A DNA stretch of 64,000 nt, taken from the NCBI GenBank assembly GCA_011800155.1, contig CM022370.1, forward strand, positions 3,410,001 through 3,474,000, read 5' to 3'. This document shows, piece by piece, positions 34,896-47,102 of the stretch. The position numbers were made by a program, and so were the translations under genes. Source of the stretch: Flammulina velutipes (lineage: Eukaryota; Basidiomycota; Agaricomycetes; Agaricales; Physalacriaceae). The number at the start of each line of letters is the position of its first letter. Positions within the stretch are counted from its first letter, which is position 1. The notes under the pieces are model-generated. The model saw nothing but the letters and a program-made list of their open reading frames with translations. It did no database searches and was not told the origin of the DNA.

Positions 34896-36160
34896 CTAGG
34901 ATTTGTCGTCCATACGAGCGCGCGAGGAAGCCTTCGAGCTTTTCATAAGCTTGCGAGCTCCACGGCGGCTCTCACGAGGGAACTCGCACTTGAGCGATCG
35001 ACGCTGGCATTGACTATGTGAATAATGCATCAGATAATGTCTCCACAATAAAGCAGAATAGCCAAGGCGCACGGATCATACGATGATGTCCACTTGCGAA
35101 ATGAAAGGTGCAAACAATAGGAAGAGGTTTACTCACTTGCATGAATGCTCGGGTCCACCTGGCAGGGGAGGGCCACACGCGATCTTCCGGCCACGACAGA
35201 ATATACAGGCCAGAGTAGGCTTCTTGCCGCCGACGCGGCGACCAGAGGGTTTCGTGGAAGAGACCTTTGACTTTGAAACCTTGTCGAATGGGGACGTGAT
35301 CGGCGAGGGCTTCTTGGGGGTCGGGGGAGATGGGGATTCAAAGGGTAGGAGTTCAGTCGGGGTGAAAGGACTGTCCTCAAGACGAGAATCGGGTGGAGTG
35401 GCATAGGCCGAGTACTCCATCTTCGTATCAATAGACAGCGATGGAGTGGGGATGGGGAGATGAGGGCGGGAATGCCAAGAATTATTCTCCGTCACTTCCA
35501 GATAAACGACTCGGCCACCGGGCGACTCAGTCTCGACCCTATGCGTGGCCGGCTCATCGTCGACACCGGGGCGGGGGGTTCGCTTAGGATTCTGAATCGT
35601 AGCAGGGCTTTGTAGACGCGTTGGGTGATCCGTCAAGGATCCCGACTGGGTCTGCAAGTCATGGCCACTGAAGGATTGTGGGGATGTCAGTGGAGAAGGA
35701 CTAGCCGATAGGGCGGGATTGGATATGTTAGGGGACTAAACGCGTCTCAGCACAAAGCAGGTGACACAAACAGTGTAAAGCTACTTGCAGAAGTGATGTG
35801 TACAGGAGAATGCCTCGAGAGGCTCGTTGCCGGCGATAAAAGTGAATGCACCGAAGGGAATGAATGACCGTGAGTGGTCGTCGTATATTGCGCAAAGGCA
35901 GTTCCAAGTCGAGACTCAGTCAAGTAGGTTATCTGCGGTGAGGAGGCTGAGTTGGCGTTGGGGCCGAACTGATAGTTCGGAGGGCAGGCGTCAGGAAATG
36001 TAGCATAGAAGATGTCATCCTGCTCTTTCGTGGTCTGAGCGAAGAGAGACATCGATGAAGACGAGTGGCTCTGAAAAATGTCAGATTTGATGACGATGCA
36101 GTGCGCATGAAAAGAACGTACATTTGTAGTAGGATCGCAACGATAGCTAAAATGTAGCAT
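34896..36160 (-). CDS. Transcription factor with C-terminal Zn2Cys6 cluster
   Basis: Four exons (36122-36160, 35789-36070, 35137-35735, 34896-35013) give 345 aa. Residues 1-250 are Ser/Thr/Pro-rich with no fold I recognise. The zinc cluster is near the C-terminus: LACIFCRGRKIACGPPLPGG, then CNQCQRRSLKCEFP and a basic tail (RESRRGARKLMKSSKASSR). The spacing from Cys 3 to Cys 4 is longer than in the usual N-terminal clusters. Placement at the C-terminus is a layout seen in several basidiomycete regulators. The codon for Asn in CNQC is split by an unusually long intron of 123 nt (35014-35136), the longest in the window. The intron at 35736-35788 is GC-AG, the only donor that keeps frame. It is convergent with the other Zn2Cys6 gene. 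Confidence 0.82.
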
Positions 36161-37665
36161 GGATTGTTCTCCTTCAGCGACGATGGTCGTAGTGGCGGTT
36201 TCCTGCCTGGTGGTGAAGATATGGGCTGAAAGATGTCACAGATGCAGAAGAGCTATTGTTGGTGACCAGTGGCCAGAAATGATGGGAGAGGGTGAAGCGG
36301 TGGGGTAAGAGATGAACTACAACGTCGCTGAACATGCAGTTATAGTTGGGCAGTGATGAGTTACCCTGACCTTGCGCCTCGCCAGTTTAGTATTATTGGT
36401 TGTCGAATGGGGGAGGTCGATTGATGATGATGCCGTAAACTATGGACCTATATTGGCGCATCTAAACCCGAAGCGGCGCAGTCCCCGCTCCAGAAGCGTC
36501 AAGACGCTGGGAATTTTTTCCCCTAAACGCCGAAATTCTTGTTGTCAGTTGGTCAATCCTGGTCAATCGGTGCTAGCTTCTGCCCAACTGGGCGCGTCAA
36601 GACACCCGATCTACTTATCAAGATGAATATAACGGCACTCCTAATAAGATTCGAGTGGCCTCACGGATCTTCGAAACCGATATGGGAGATATAAAATCAT
36701 TTGTGGCACCTTGGACTTGGATCAGGACAAGAAGTAATCCCTTTTTTGCTTCCGTTGTCAGGTATTGATCCGAGAGGATCCGGGGTACTTGCTTATAGGA
36801 GTTGGCCGTTATGCATAGCTCGAAACTCGTGGTTGATTGAGAATCTCAGTGGAGGTCTTCTCGATGTCTTCTACTATACTGTGATTCCTTTGTACGATAA
36901 GACTTTAGCGTTCAGCCCGGCTGAGAAAATAAATAGAAGATTGAGCGTGAGGGAGGGTATCAATAATGATCGGCTAAATCGTCACTCGTGTGCAAGATGC
37001 TTTAGAGTTACTACAGTGTGAGAGTCCAGAAACGTCATACTTCAATAGAAAACCTGTCATCTGTACAGTACTGCATGGTTCCAGAGTCAGAGTCACAATG
37101 TACTGGATAATCTAAATGCCTACTTGAGCGTAAGCGCGCTTGCTTTTGATAACGTTAGACCGGTGGCTTCAACGTTCCAAGTTCAAGCTGTTCTTGGCAG
37201 GAGCCTGATTCTCTAGGACACTCTACATAAAGGGGAGAGCTACCTACATTCAGAAACAGCATTAAACTTGTCGGGATCGCATTCCGGACAGGTGCAGTCC
37301 TTATAATCCTGGGAATTCTTGAATTTTAAGGTGAAACCCTCATAGAATGTATATTAAAGGTCATGATGGTTGATGACATTGCTACTAGTTAAAATATGGA
37401 CGAGGAAAACAGCATGTCACTCAGCATACGCAATTGACGTTGACGTCTTGACTGCGTTATGAACTGCGCCACATCTTGGTGGCGATCACCCCAATCTGGC
37501 ATGTACCGGTAGGCTGCCGGTGCTTCACCGGCACTGTCGCTGTGGCAGTGCCGCTGCTTTCTGAGAAAGCTACAAACGTCATTCTGTGTGCTGGCTTTGC
37601 TCTTTACCACATAAAACACGCGTATTCGCCTGCATTCTCTGTTGTAAACGACCATTGTTTCAACA
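36161..37665. other. Gene-free 1.5 kb region with two overlapping hairpins near its right end
   Basis: No gene is recognised. Near the right end are two overlapping perfect inverted repeats: GCCGGTG-CTT-CACCGGC at 37516-37532 and GGCACTG-9 nt-CAGTGCC at 37530-37552. They lie about 115-150 bp before the acyltransferase start codon. Confidence 0.4.
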
Positions 37666-39875
37666 ATGCCAGCCACGGAAACGGATTTCTTCGTCCTGCA
37701 CCGCATCATTCGTTATGTCGCAGGACTAGCAGCGGCGTCGTTCTTCACAGAAGTTCGCGTTATTGGAGGAGAGAATGTGCCCAAGGATGGTCCTATCATA
37801 GTGTAAGTTTCATTTTTCTGTTGTTAATCATTCATAACCGGGAACATAGAGCAGCGACGCACCACAACATGATGTTAGACCCCGTCGTTCTGTGTATGTT
37901 GTCACCACCTCTACCGTGATTCCACATTTCAACATTTGTACCAGCGGCGAGTTTTCCTCATCGGCGAATTCTCCACTACTGGAGTAAAGGTGAGCGCCCT
38001 ATCCCAAACGAATGCACGATCCCCTAAATGTTTTCTCAGCCACTCTCTACGCAAATCCCATCGTTCGGTACATTCTGTTATCCACCGGAAACATTCCAGT
38101 CGACCGCAAGTCAAAGGACCGCCAAATTCTGTTCAAAGGAACCTTTGAAGCGCTTTCGAAAGGGGGCGCTGTGGCGCTGTTTCCGGAAGGCACTAGTTAC
38201 ACCGAACCCCGCATTATGCAAGTCAAAGATGGCGCTGCGTGGGCTGCTCTGGAATTCGCTAGATGGCTGAAGGAGAACCCCGACCAGGCTCCCGAGAAAG
38301 GCGTTCAAGTCATTCCAACTGCGATGGTGTACACCAACAAGTCTAAGTATAGGAGTAGCGTCGTTATGGAATTTGGGCATCCAATACCTATGGATGAGTA
38401 TCTGCAGCAGTTCTTCGACGAAGCGGAAGGTTCCTCGCGCGCAGCCGTCAAATCGTTGACGCGCAAAATTGAGAATGAGCTCGTCGAAGTAACAATAAAC
38501 GCCCCGGATTGGTGAGTGAATTACTACGCACCGTACGTTATGTTTCATATATCTACAGGGATACTTTGTACGCTGCGCGCATGACCAGAGACCTTTTGTG
38601 GGAAGCCAACAAGTCTATCCCATTGGACGAATTCGTTAATCTATCTCAAACGCAAGTCAATTCCAAACTTTACATCTCCAACTTTCTGACCAAACGATCA
38701 GGCTCGTTGACTTATTCTCGACACCAAACGCTACGGCTAATATTACGTCTGTGCGACGGGCTCTTCTGGAGTACTATTCGCTTCTTCAATCTACCAACTT
38801 GACGAATTCGGTTTTATCTTCGTTGCCTCTTCCTCGCACGTTAGACCCGAATGTCCCCACTCCACTTCCCAGTCGACTATACACCCTCTTGCTCCTGTTT
38901 AGGGATTCTCTGGCGTCGCTTATCCGACTACCATTTTTCCTGTTTCCCTCGGTCGTCCATATGCCCGTGTATATCATGGCTCAGTTTGGTGCCCGGATCG
39001 TAGAGGACGAGGAGGAGACACAGGCTCAGAACAAAGTCACCTTTGGTTTATTGTCCATGATTATGATTTATCCTGCCGCCTTCTTCTTTCTTTGGGCACT
39101 CTTGTGGTATACCCCCATGGGTGCGCTCGCTGCCGGAGTCATATTGTACCTATTTGCCAGTTACCACAACCAGATGATTGACGGTGAGTTAATTTATCGA
39201 TGCTTGTTCCTCATTCTGACCTGCCATCTTCCCAGACAATTATGAACAGTATGTGACCTCCCTGAAAGAATGTGAATAATACTAATGAATACTTCCGCCA
39301 GTGCCAAACGTCTTATCGCAACATGGCGAATTTTGGTGGGAGTCTGGGCTCCTAAGCGAATGGAGCTGCCCCTTGCTGCGTTGGCTCAGTACACGACTCC
39401 CGTTCTTCCCAAAGAGAATCCCTGGGTTGATCGCCCAAAGAAGGATGTATCACCGGGCTCACAGTCACCCGATACGCCAAAGGTTCTCCCCTCCGACACG
39501 CCAGACCTTTCAATTCCCGAGCCTCCGGTCAAATCACGCAAAAAGCGTCCGCAGACACGCCGCATCATGCGCCACGTTCTCCGGGCACGAGTCGAAGCCG
39601 TCAAGGCCTTAGCCAGCTTATTCGATCAGATAGAACGAAGTGGTTCTGGGAAGAAGGTGAAGGCAAGTCAACATCTTGCTCGGCAATATGGATGGGAAGA
39701 GGATGGCGAAGGATGGCGGACCGCTGCTGAGGTCGTCCGGTATCTGAGGGCAAGAGGAGCGAAGATTCCTACGATTCAAAGCTCCTCTGCTATGGACGAT
39801 AACTGGGCTGCTGCGAGCAGCGACGGCGAGGGCAACACGACATTTGACGAAAGCAGCAGCACTCATGAATATTGA
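37666..39875 (+). CDS. Glycerol-3-phosphate/DHAP acyltransferase (Sct1/Gpt2 type)
   Basis: Endoplasmic-reticulum enzyme that acylates glycerol-3-phosphate (or dihydroxyacetone phosphate), the first step of phospholipid and triacylglycerol synthesis. Eight exons (37666-37802, 37850-37893, 37945-37989, 38040-38511, 38559-38651, 38702-39183, 39236-39248, 39302-39875) give 619 aa. The PlsC domain shows the catalytic HX4D in ATHHNMMLD and the substrate motif ALFPEGTSYTEPR, plus ALEFARWLKENP and VQVIPTAMVY. Two hydrophobic segments at about residues 370-420 (MIMIYPAAFFFLWALLWYT and LAAGVILYLFA) anchor it in the membrane. The C-terminal 150 residues are Pro/Ser-rich then basic. One exon is 13 nt (39236-39248). 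The intron at 38652-38701 is GC-AG; the nearby GT would give a stop. The start ATG follows CAACA. Confidence 0.9.
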
Positions 39876-40028
39876 TTGATTTATGATTTTCCCATCTACG
39901 CACATATGTCACCAATATACTTTCGGGGTCTCCTCTGCTTCTCCTTTTTCGAGTATTAATCTCGTTGTATATCTGCCTGTTTAATTCAACGGTGTCTATT
40001 AATCTACGCAGGAATGGTCTTGTCGTTA

Positions 40029-42132
40029 TCATAGAACGTATCGGAAGTCTTTTTGTTGGAAGTCAGTGAGGTCTTCAAACCTAATATCGTCGGCCACACT
40101 GCCTTCTTCGGCGCCCTTCTCTTTCTCTGGGGATAGTAGTTCAGATGTTATCTTGTCGCGTCTCGCGTTTTCGGAGACAAGGAGGAAACGAAGGACCAGA
40201 GATGCGGCGCATACAACTAAATGTGTTTATCAATATACAGCACAGGCAGAAGATGGCCTGATATCACTTACAGCACATACACGCGATAATAGCGATCCAG
40301 GTTGACCTATAGTGAATAGGAGCTTCTGGGGTCAAGACGACTTTCAAATGAAATAACATGTGAGAACGCCGTTGAACCGTCTGGCGAAACCGGACTTACT
40401 GTATCCACCGACGATGTTTCCGACTAAAACAAAAGCTATAACCCATCGATATTGATACGCCAAGACTCACATACTGTTGTATCCGATGAATATCATACCG
40501 CTGGAGATGGCCTTCTTGGTGCCACCCGCGACGTTGGCGGCAGCGATCGCCAGCAAAAGGACGTACGGTGCGCCGAAAGACGCGACAAGATAATAGCCGA
40601 TGAGAGGAACAGCCCTGTTCGACCAAGATCCTTTCCAGATCATAACGGCGCCTATGATCATGGGCCAACATGAGAATGGAAGGAGCCACGTCCGGGAGTT
40701 CTTTATGCGTCCAGCTAACCAGCCGAATATGTAGATAGTCAGGCAGGTCATACCACCACCTACATAGTCGCCGTCAATTCTGAGAAGGGAAAATATTCAA
40801 GCTGGACGCACCAGGTATCTGGAGAAGAATTGCGTCGAGCGGGGTATAGCCGAAGGACTTGATGATCCTGGCTCCGAACTAATGTAAAGGTGAGACGACG
40901 AAGGTACTCTCATTGATGAAAATTCATTGTCCAAACGTACTGCAGTGACACCGCCATTACAAACATAAACGGCAGCCCCAATGAGAAGGAACAACCAGAT
41001 CTTTGGATCTAAGAACGCCTCGACTGCCTGTTCCTTCTTGAAGCGTGTGCGATCTTTTCCGGTCATGTTTCTAGCCAGTCGTTTCTTGAGTAATATCTTC
41101 TCCTCCTCATTAAACCACTGTCCCGGTTGTTCCGGAGAGTCCGGTATGAAGAAGAGCACGACCAGCGCCCATGCCATAGTCCACGATCCCGCAAATATGT
41201 ACCTTTTCGTAATGTTACTCTTTGCTCCGGCGATGCAAGCAAGAGTTCTCACATATATTTCCAGGTGGCCAGTTTCCCGGACGCGTGCCCGATTCCATAA
41301 TTCACAACTCCAGAAAACATGCTAAATAGACCCGTGGCGCCGTACCATATTCCCAAACGAGTGGCCTCTGTTCGAAAGCTCTGTTTAGTCGTACCGGTGA
41401 ATGTATGAATTAGAGAAGACGGACGTTCTTCCTTCGTATACCAAAGCGCAGTGATCGCTACGAATCCCGGAGATACAGAGGACTAAGATCTCTAAATCAG
41501 ACTGATTTAGGCCTGGACGAAGACAGACCTCGACGATCCCCAGGAAAATTCGCTGGACCACCAGTCCAACGTAGCCGGTAACAACAATGGTTAACAGACA
41601 TATCAAGCCCCAAGTGAAAATGAAGACAGAAAGAGCTTTCACTAGTGGAGCGCGCTGGAGAAGGAGCGCAATAGGGAGCACGCCGACGATGTATCCATCT
41701 TCAGAGATGTCAGGCGCTACGTTCATCTGACAGAGAATTTTCCTCACAGTAGAATGCGGCATTAGCCGTTGAATACCGCTGGGTCGAAACGACACCGTCA
41801 TGAATGGTCGAAAGACCCTAGAAAGATAATCTTGGATCAGTCACGATGCGTACAGATAGATGTGAAGAGAGGTCCAACCAAATCAGTTATGATTCCGAAG
41901 ACCGATGCCGACCCAAGAACAGCTTTGTCGTAGAATTCTGTTGGAAGAATGAGAACCCTCCCAAGGACAGCGCATAGTTTGAAGTTTGAACATACGGAGA
42001 CCATAGGCCACTGTCAAAATAGGCATCACTAGAAGGCAAGGGATAAGCGTAAGATGAGAATTGAAAGGGCCCGAAGTACGTACGCAGGAGATCTATCTTT
42101 CTGACCAACTTTTTTTCCGCAGAGCCTGTCAT
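40029..42132 (-). CDS. MFS permease of the anion:cation symporter (Dal5-like) family
   Basis: Plasma-membrane transporter, 12 predicted spans, of the group that carries allantoate, nicotinate, pantothenate and similar anions; the substrate is not predictable. Thirteen short exons (42084-42132, 41996-42028, 41879-41937, 41748-41817, 41529-41698, 41425-41482, 41253-41367, 40941-41202, 40812-40878, 40475-40759, 40400-40423, 40272-40340, 40029-40216) give 482 aa. Family landmarks: AEKKLVRKIDL at the start, LTVAYGLQFYDKAVLGSAS, RYSTANAAFYYGYIVG, LVVQRIFLGIVESSVSPGF, LWYTKEEQATRLGIWYG, FFIPDSPEQPGQWFNEEEK and ISSGMIFIGYNIGNIVGGY. A weak donor (GTTGGA) is used at 41878. Convergent with the acyltransferase gene, whose stop is 153 bp away. 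Confidence 0.88.
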
Positions 42133-42936
42133 TATGAATACAAGTGAACGTAAGGTCCTGGATTTACGTGTCGCGAATTCTTCCCTGGTCTGAGCGAGAG
42201 ACTTAAGCAGGAACCATGTATACTCGATAGTATGACTCGGTTTGAGATAAACGTGCTTGGAGATGGCTGGGAGGATAATTAATTAAATGATCGGTCTGCC
42301 GGATCTGTCGCGGAACGACCCTCGTGGGAAAAATCAGTTCTTTTGAAGTTAGGTGTCCTTCGAAGTCAATGAGACCTTGTCCAGACCTATAAACAGCTAC
42401 AGAGATATTCCACGACTTATTTTATTCAGTACAAGAGACTTTAAGTGGTCCGGATTCTAGCTACGCCTCCCCTTCTGATCCTGAGACGATAGAACAACCA
42501 CATGAACGATTCTCTTGACTTGAGGCAGCGGTATGACAGTTTTGACAAAGGACTGGTTATGTATACTTACGAACTATCAACGGCGTCTGAAGTGGCTCCA
42601 ACATCATCTGAGCTACTAGACGTCAATGCACTAACGAGAGGGCTAGAACAAACTGTGTATGTAGATGCCGGGACTGTCGGCATGACCAGTGACATGAGAG
42701 CGACATACAGGTATTCTCTTCTATCTACAGGCAACCTGTTGGCCTGAAATAATACCTCTAATGTTCGTACTACTCAACGATGTCGCACTGCGGGAGCCTT
42801 CCCCGACTGTTCCAAGGTTGTGTGTCTAGATTTCTGGCGGGACAAAACGGAAGTATTCGATAGGTGCGGCTAATTCCGGTGTAGGACCGAGTTTCGGGAA
42901 CCCTCTTTCGTTCGCGCGAACACCTTGTCGTCGACC
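42133..42936. promoter_or_regulatory. Divergent promoter region of the MFS permease and Rieske genes
   Basis: About 800 bp holding both promoters. A plus-strand open frame at 42502-42747 (81 codons) has no recognised relatives and I do not call it. Confidence 0.35.
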
Positions 42937-43965
42937 ATGGCCACCTTTGCCGTGAAAAAAGCTTTGAATGTTGCGCCCACCGTGCGCACGCTCGCCTCTG
43001 GCGTCCCCTATAGTCCCTCTTTAAACCTCGCCGCCAAACCCGTAGGCGAAAACCACGGTCACGGTTCTTCTCGTTCTGACAAGCCAGCGAAATGGGCGTC
43101 AAGTGTGTCCTTGTCGTCGTCGGGATTGGTCTCAAAGACATTTTCTAATGGTGAGTGAATGCGCTGCATATCTTTATGGTGATACCGACGACGTTGAAGC
43201 CCCGACAACAACCATTTTCCAACCTCGTTTACTGCACACTTCCACCGCGGTGAGGGAAGCCCCCGAAGCACCAGATTTCGGTGCCTACCGCGCCCCCAAC
43301 CCGGACAAGAACCGCGCCTTTTCGTACTTCATGGTCGGTTCCCTCGGTGTCCTCAGTGCATCGGTCGCCAAGTCGAGCGTGTCCGAATTCCTCGTCACCA
43401 TGTCGGCCTCTGCAGACGTTCTCGCCCTCGCCAAAGTCGAAGTCGAGCTCGGAAACATTCCTGAAGGAAAGAACGTTATCATCAAATGGCGCGGAAAGCC
43501 TGTCTTCATCAGACATCGTACCCAGGGCGAAATCGAGGAGGCCCGGTCCGAGGACTGGAAGGCGTTCCGTGACCCCCAGAGCGACGAAGAGCGCGTCAAG
43601 AAGCCGGAATGGTTGGTCATGCTGGGCGTCTGCACGCACTTGGGATGTGTCCCTATTGGTGAAGCGGGTGATTACGGAGGCTGGTACGCACTTGTTAATC
43701 CCATTTACAAACAGCATCTCACGTCTTACTATCCAGGTTCTGCCCTTGTCACGGTTCCCATTATGACATTTGTGAGTTCCTCGTATCTTTCCAATCCAAT
43801 CCAAACTAAACTATACTTTAGCTGGCCGTGCCCGCAAGGGTCCCGCTCCTGTAAGTCATTCTCCCAGCCATTGTTTACCAAATCATTGACACTCTGTCAC
43901 AGCTGAATCTTGAAATTCCCGCTCACGAGTTCAACGATGCCGAGGGGAAGCTTGTCATCGGATAG
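42937..43965 (+). CDS. RIP1: Rieske iron-sulfur protein of the cytochrome bc1 complex
   Basis: Complex III subunit that carries the 2Fe-2S cluster oxidising ubiquinol in the inner mitochondrial membrane. Five exons (42937-43150, 43200-43683, 43737-43771, 43822-43850, 43903-43965) give 274 aa. The N-terminus is a Ser/Ala/Lys-rich presequence with few acidic residues. The single anchor is YFMVGSLGVLSASVAKSSV, followed by the hinge and VELGNIPEGKNVIIKWRGKP. The cluster motifs are intact: CTHLGCVP (box I) and CPCHGSHYD (box II); GPAPLNLEIPAHEF follows. The intron at 43684-43736 sits just before box II. The end FNDAEGKLVIG is typical. Confidence 0.96.
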
Positions 43966-45652
43966 ATGTCCTTCATAGATTTAATCCTAGGGTTGTAAGC
44001 AGCGAGGTCGCATACCTCCCCAATGATAACCTCTATAACCACACAAACACTCAATATCGACGGCTCCGATGAACTGCTGCCGCTGTCGTCATGTTGGCGA
44101 AAATTATCGCTGATATCTTGTCGGTGCCGACGAGTTTTTTGTGACCTAGAGGCATGCTGCTATCGTCGATCTGCGGTGCGCATCTGGTGACGCACATCGT
44201 CGCTCCGATAGCTCGCGCAGTATGGGAACAACATCACCTATTGTCGTGTGTTATATCAGTGCAAACCTCACGGTTTCTATCTGACAATGAGGCGCACATA
44301 ACAGCTGAAGCTACCGACTCGCCGATGATCTTGCCTATCACTTGACTTGGGTTGAGGTGATGATGTCCAGACTGCCATTCATGACACGTTGGAAGGTGCA
44401 GACTATCAATCTGAGGAGGCGTCAGGCTGTATCGTCTGAACGTGTCCTCTCGGGCTTCTCGCGACAGAAACCCTCGCATTTTCTACAAGATGTCTTCTAT
44501 ACTGCTGTAAGAACTCTACACTGCGTCATATCTTTCCTTATCCCTCACCATTTCGCATCCAGTCTTCCGCATCTTCCTAACGACATCGTGGCCGGGGACG
44601 AATTTCAAACCTGGCTCTGCGTCAGACTATCGTCTAAAGGTATATAATAACGTATCGACAGCTCCCTTTGATCTTCTCCCGACTAACAATCTCGCCTTTT
44701 CTGAAAGACTGCGCTGTAAGAAGCTTACACTGCGTCATATCTTCCCTTCGTTTCTCATTCAGTCGTGGCTATTTCCTTCTGTGTTCTGGTCAACGGCATC
44801 ATGACCGGGCCCGCGTTGCGTGTTGACCTGCGGCAGATTTTCTGCGTGAACAGTATATGGTTTTTTTTGCCTCTGCGTTGTTGTCGCCTCAACCGATGTG
44901 AGTGCTCGACCTTGACACCCTCAGGAGAGGGCTCTGACTGGGTACGTATCCATCTACTAGATCTCGACCGCTACTTATCACTACCCCAGTACGAAATCCT
45001 CGACTTCGTCAACTCCAATCCGTCAAGCTCGAGAAGCCCGAGCCTCAAATCTCCTTCGACGCCCCATAATCCCTGTCCAAGCGGCAAATAAATCCTCCCG
45101 CGAACGGTTCTGTCCATTCATAATCCCGATGGTTAAGAACTCTGATTCTCCATCGTGGTATGTAAACATCCTTTCTTTTCGAAGATGCCTGAATACCTTT
45201 TCCTTCAGTCAGGTTCAGCGGGGATTTTATATTATGGGGAGTAGGTAAGTGTGGGGCAGTTACATGTACTTACCCAACGTTAAGCTTACGACCGACGCTC
45301 ACATCTTAGATCTTGTACAAGAGCCCAGACCTTTATCCTGGCCGCGATAAAGTACGTTTTACTCACTCGGACATCGCCCTGCCTCAGGCATGGTGATGCC
45401 TCGAGGGCTACGATGGGACGTGGTTTGAAGATGAAGCTGATTAGACGAATGTTTCTTTCTATTCATACGACGCTACGTGACTGGGAAATATCTCCGCCGT
45501 GGTTCGACTGTTGCGCCACATACCCAATAATGAATTTCGTTGTATATCTCACCGTTAGGAATAAGTACCTCGTTAATTAGTCCTTTGAATTTATGAGAGT
45601 ACGGAAAGCTTTATATGATACAGTATCTACAAGATACATCCTTTAATCAATT
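43966..45652. other. Gene-free 1.7 kb region with an imperfect direct repeat
   Basis: No gene is recognised with confidence. An imperfect direct repeat of about 35 bp occurs at 44504-44538 and 44713-44747, sharing the core TACACTGCGTCATATCTT. A plus-strand stretch near 44990-45070 has coding-like composition (EILDFVNSNP in one frame, EKPEPQISFDAP in another) and may be the remnant or last exon of a gene, but no start or upstream exons could be assembled. Confidence 0.35.
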
Positions 45653-46971
45653 CTAATAGTCGGTCATGACGGTCATCGCACGGAAACCACCATCTTCGAG
45701 GGGTGCGAACAGGTAGTTTAGCACACCCGCAAGGCGAATACCACCCTGTGCGAGCAGCTTCTCGATAATCCACTGATCGTGAATTACACCCGCATACTCT
45801 GGAGTATCGAGCTGCAAATACTTCCCACTACCGCCTGCCGCATCTAAATGCGCCTGGTCTAGCATCGCAACCTCCTCCTCCACACTGACGCTGTGCTCGT
45901 GCCCAACATCATCGAACCGGTAACGGTTGTACGGCTCCTCATCCAAAGCCTTCGGCCAAACGATAGCGCAGTTCAAGTCATGAATTGGCGCCGCCCATGC
46001 ATGAGGACAGATGAGCTCGTCGTCCGTCTGCTGTGGGGTGCCTTGAAGCCAGTGCCAGACTTTCACGGCAGTTACGGGGAGGAAAGAAAAAATGGCGGGA
46101 TCGGCGGGGACATTCAGGATTGTGGTGGAAGGGCATCCTAACCACCCTTCTACTTCATCTTTCCACTCGCCCATGATACCTTGCCACATTATGCGGCGGA
46201 TATAAGGATCGTAGATGGTATCTCGAAGATTGAATTCGATGTGAGCAGATGGAAGGGGGCGAGTATAGTTCGATGGGATGGTACGAAGCGATTTGGAGAT
46301 GAGGAGAGAGTCCCAAAGAGAGTGCAGGTCTTCATGACGGTTAGTTAGCTGTCTAACACTTGGAGAGATCAACATACTGGTTGTACGACCGCCGAACAAC
46401 ACCTTGTCACTGTTGCCGCCACGGTCTCGGCCAGTCAAATGCAATGGCTGGTGTAGATCACCAAGGAAATGGACGAGGAACTTCAAGGCTTCGTTGGCAG
46501 TATCGTGGTCGCCTCCAGCCCCAGATTTCTCGAGCTGAACCCAATCCTCGAGGAGACCTGATGTGTTTCTAATGCCACTGAGGACATTGACGTCCTTCTC
46601 CCAGCCTTTAGCACCCGGAAATAGGCAGAGTTGGGAGGGATGATCCGCAACCGCGCCGACATAGTGCAACGAGGCAGACCAGCGCATTCGGAAACGCAGC
46701 TTGTCCGCCCACGTCGCGATTGGGGCCAAGTGGCACTCGGGCTCGTTGGGGTTGTTTGACGTAAAGTTGAGGATGTTACAGATGGTGGGCAAGACAGAAG
46801 GGTGCAGGTGCATTTGTGCGATAGTCGCGACTACTTCGTGTCCTACAAACCGTGTTGGCTGAAAGCCAAATATCATGATTGAACGAGCTTACCCACTGCG
46901 CCCCATGCGAGCGCGCACGGAGCCGTGGCCGCCATGGCAGAAATAACGGGCAGCCAGCTGGTCAGTTTCAT
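45653..46971 (-). CDS. S1/P1-type secreted nuclease
   Basis: Zinc-dependent, single-strand-preferring nuclease and 3'-nucleotidase, secreted. Three exons (46893-46971, 46378-46842, 45653-46329) give 406 aa. The signal peptide (MKLTSWLPVISAMAATAPCALA) is cut before WGAVGHEVVA; in this family the mature N-terminal Trp is itself a zinc ligand, so the cut site fits well. Other ligands are visible: the His in GHEVV, Asp in IATWADKLR, His in SASLHYV, and the cluster HFLGDLHQPLHLTG followed by DRGGN and NLHSLWD. The C-terminal part is about 60 residues longer than in the classical fungal enzymes and contains the ending LNYLFAPLEDGGFRAM. It is divergent from the methyltransferase gene with only 131 bp between start codons. 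Confidence 0.93.
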
Positions 46972-47102
46972 GATGGTGGTGGTCGTTAGGAAAGAGATGG
47001 CTTGTCACCCATGCGGGACAAAGCTCGCCCAAATTGGCGCGTCCGCGCACGTGACGAGACCTTGTTCTTTTTCGCTCTTGCGTTCACACCATTCTTCCAG
47101 AT
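46972..47102. promoter_or_regulatory. Very short bidirectional promoter
   Basis: Only 131 bp separate the start codons of the S1/P1 nuclease (minus) and the histidine methyltransferase (plus). No TATA box is visible. CGCGTCCGCGCACGTGACG near 47040-47055 includes a CACGTG E-box. Confidence 0.5.
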
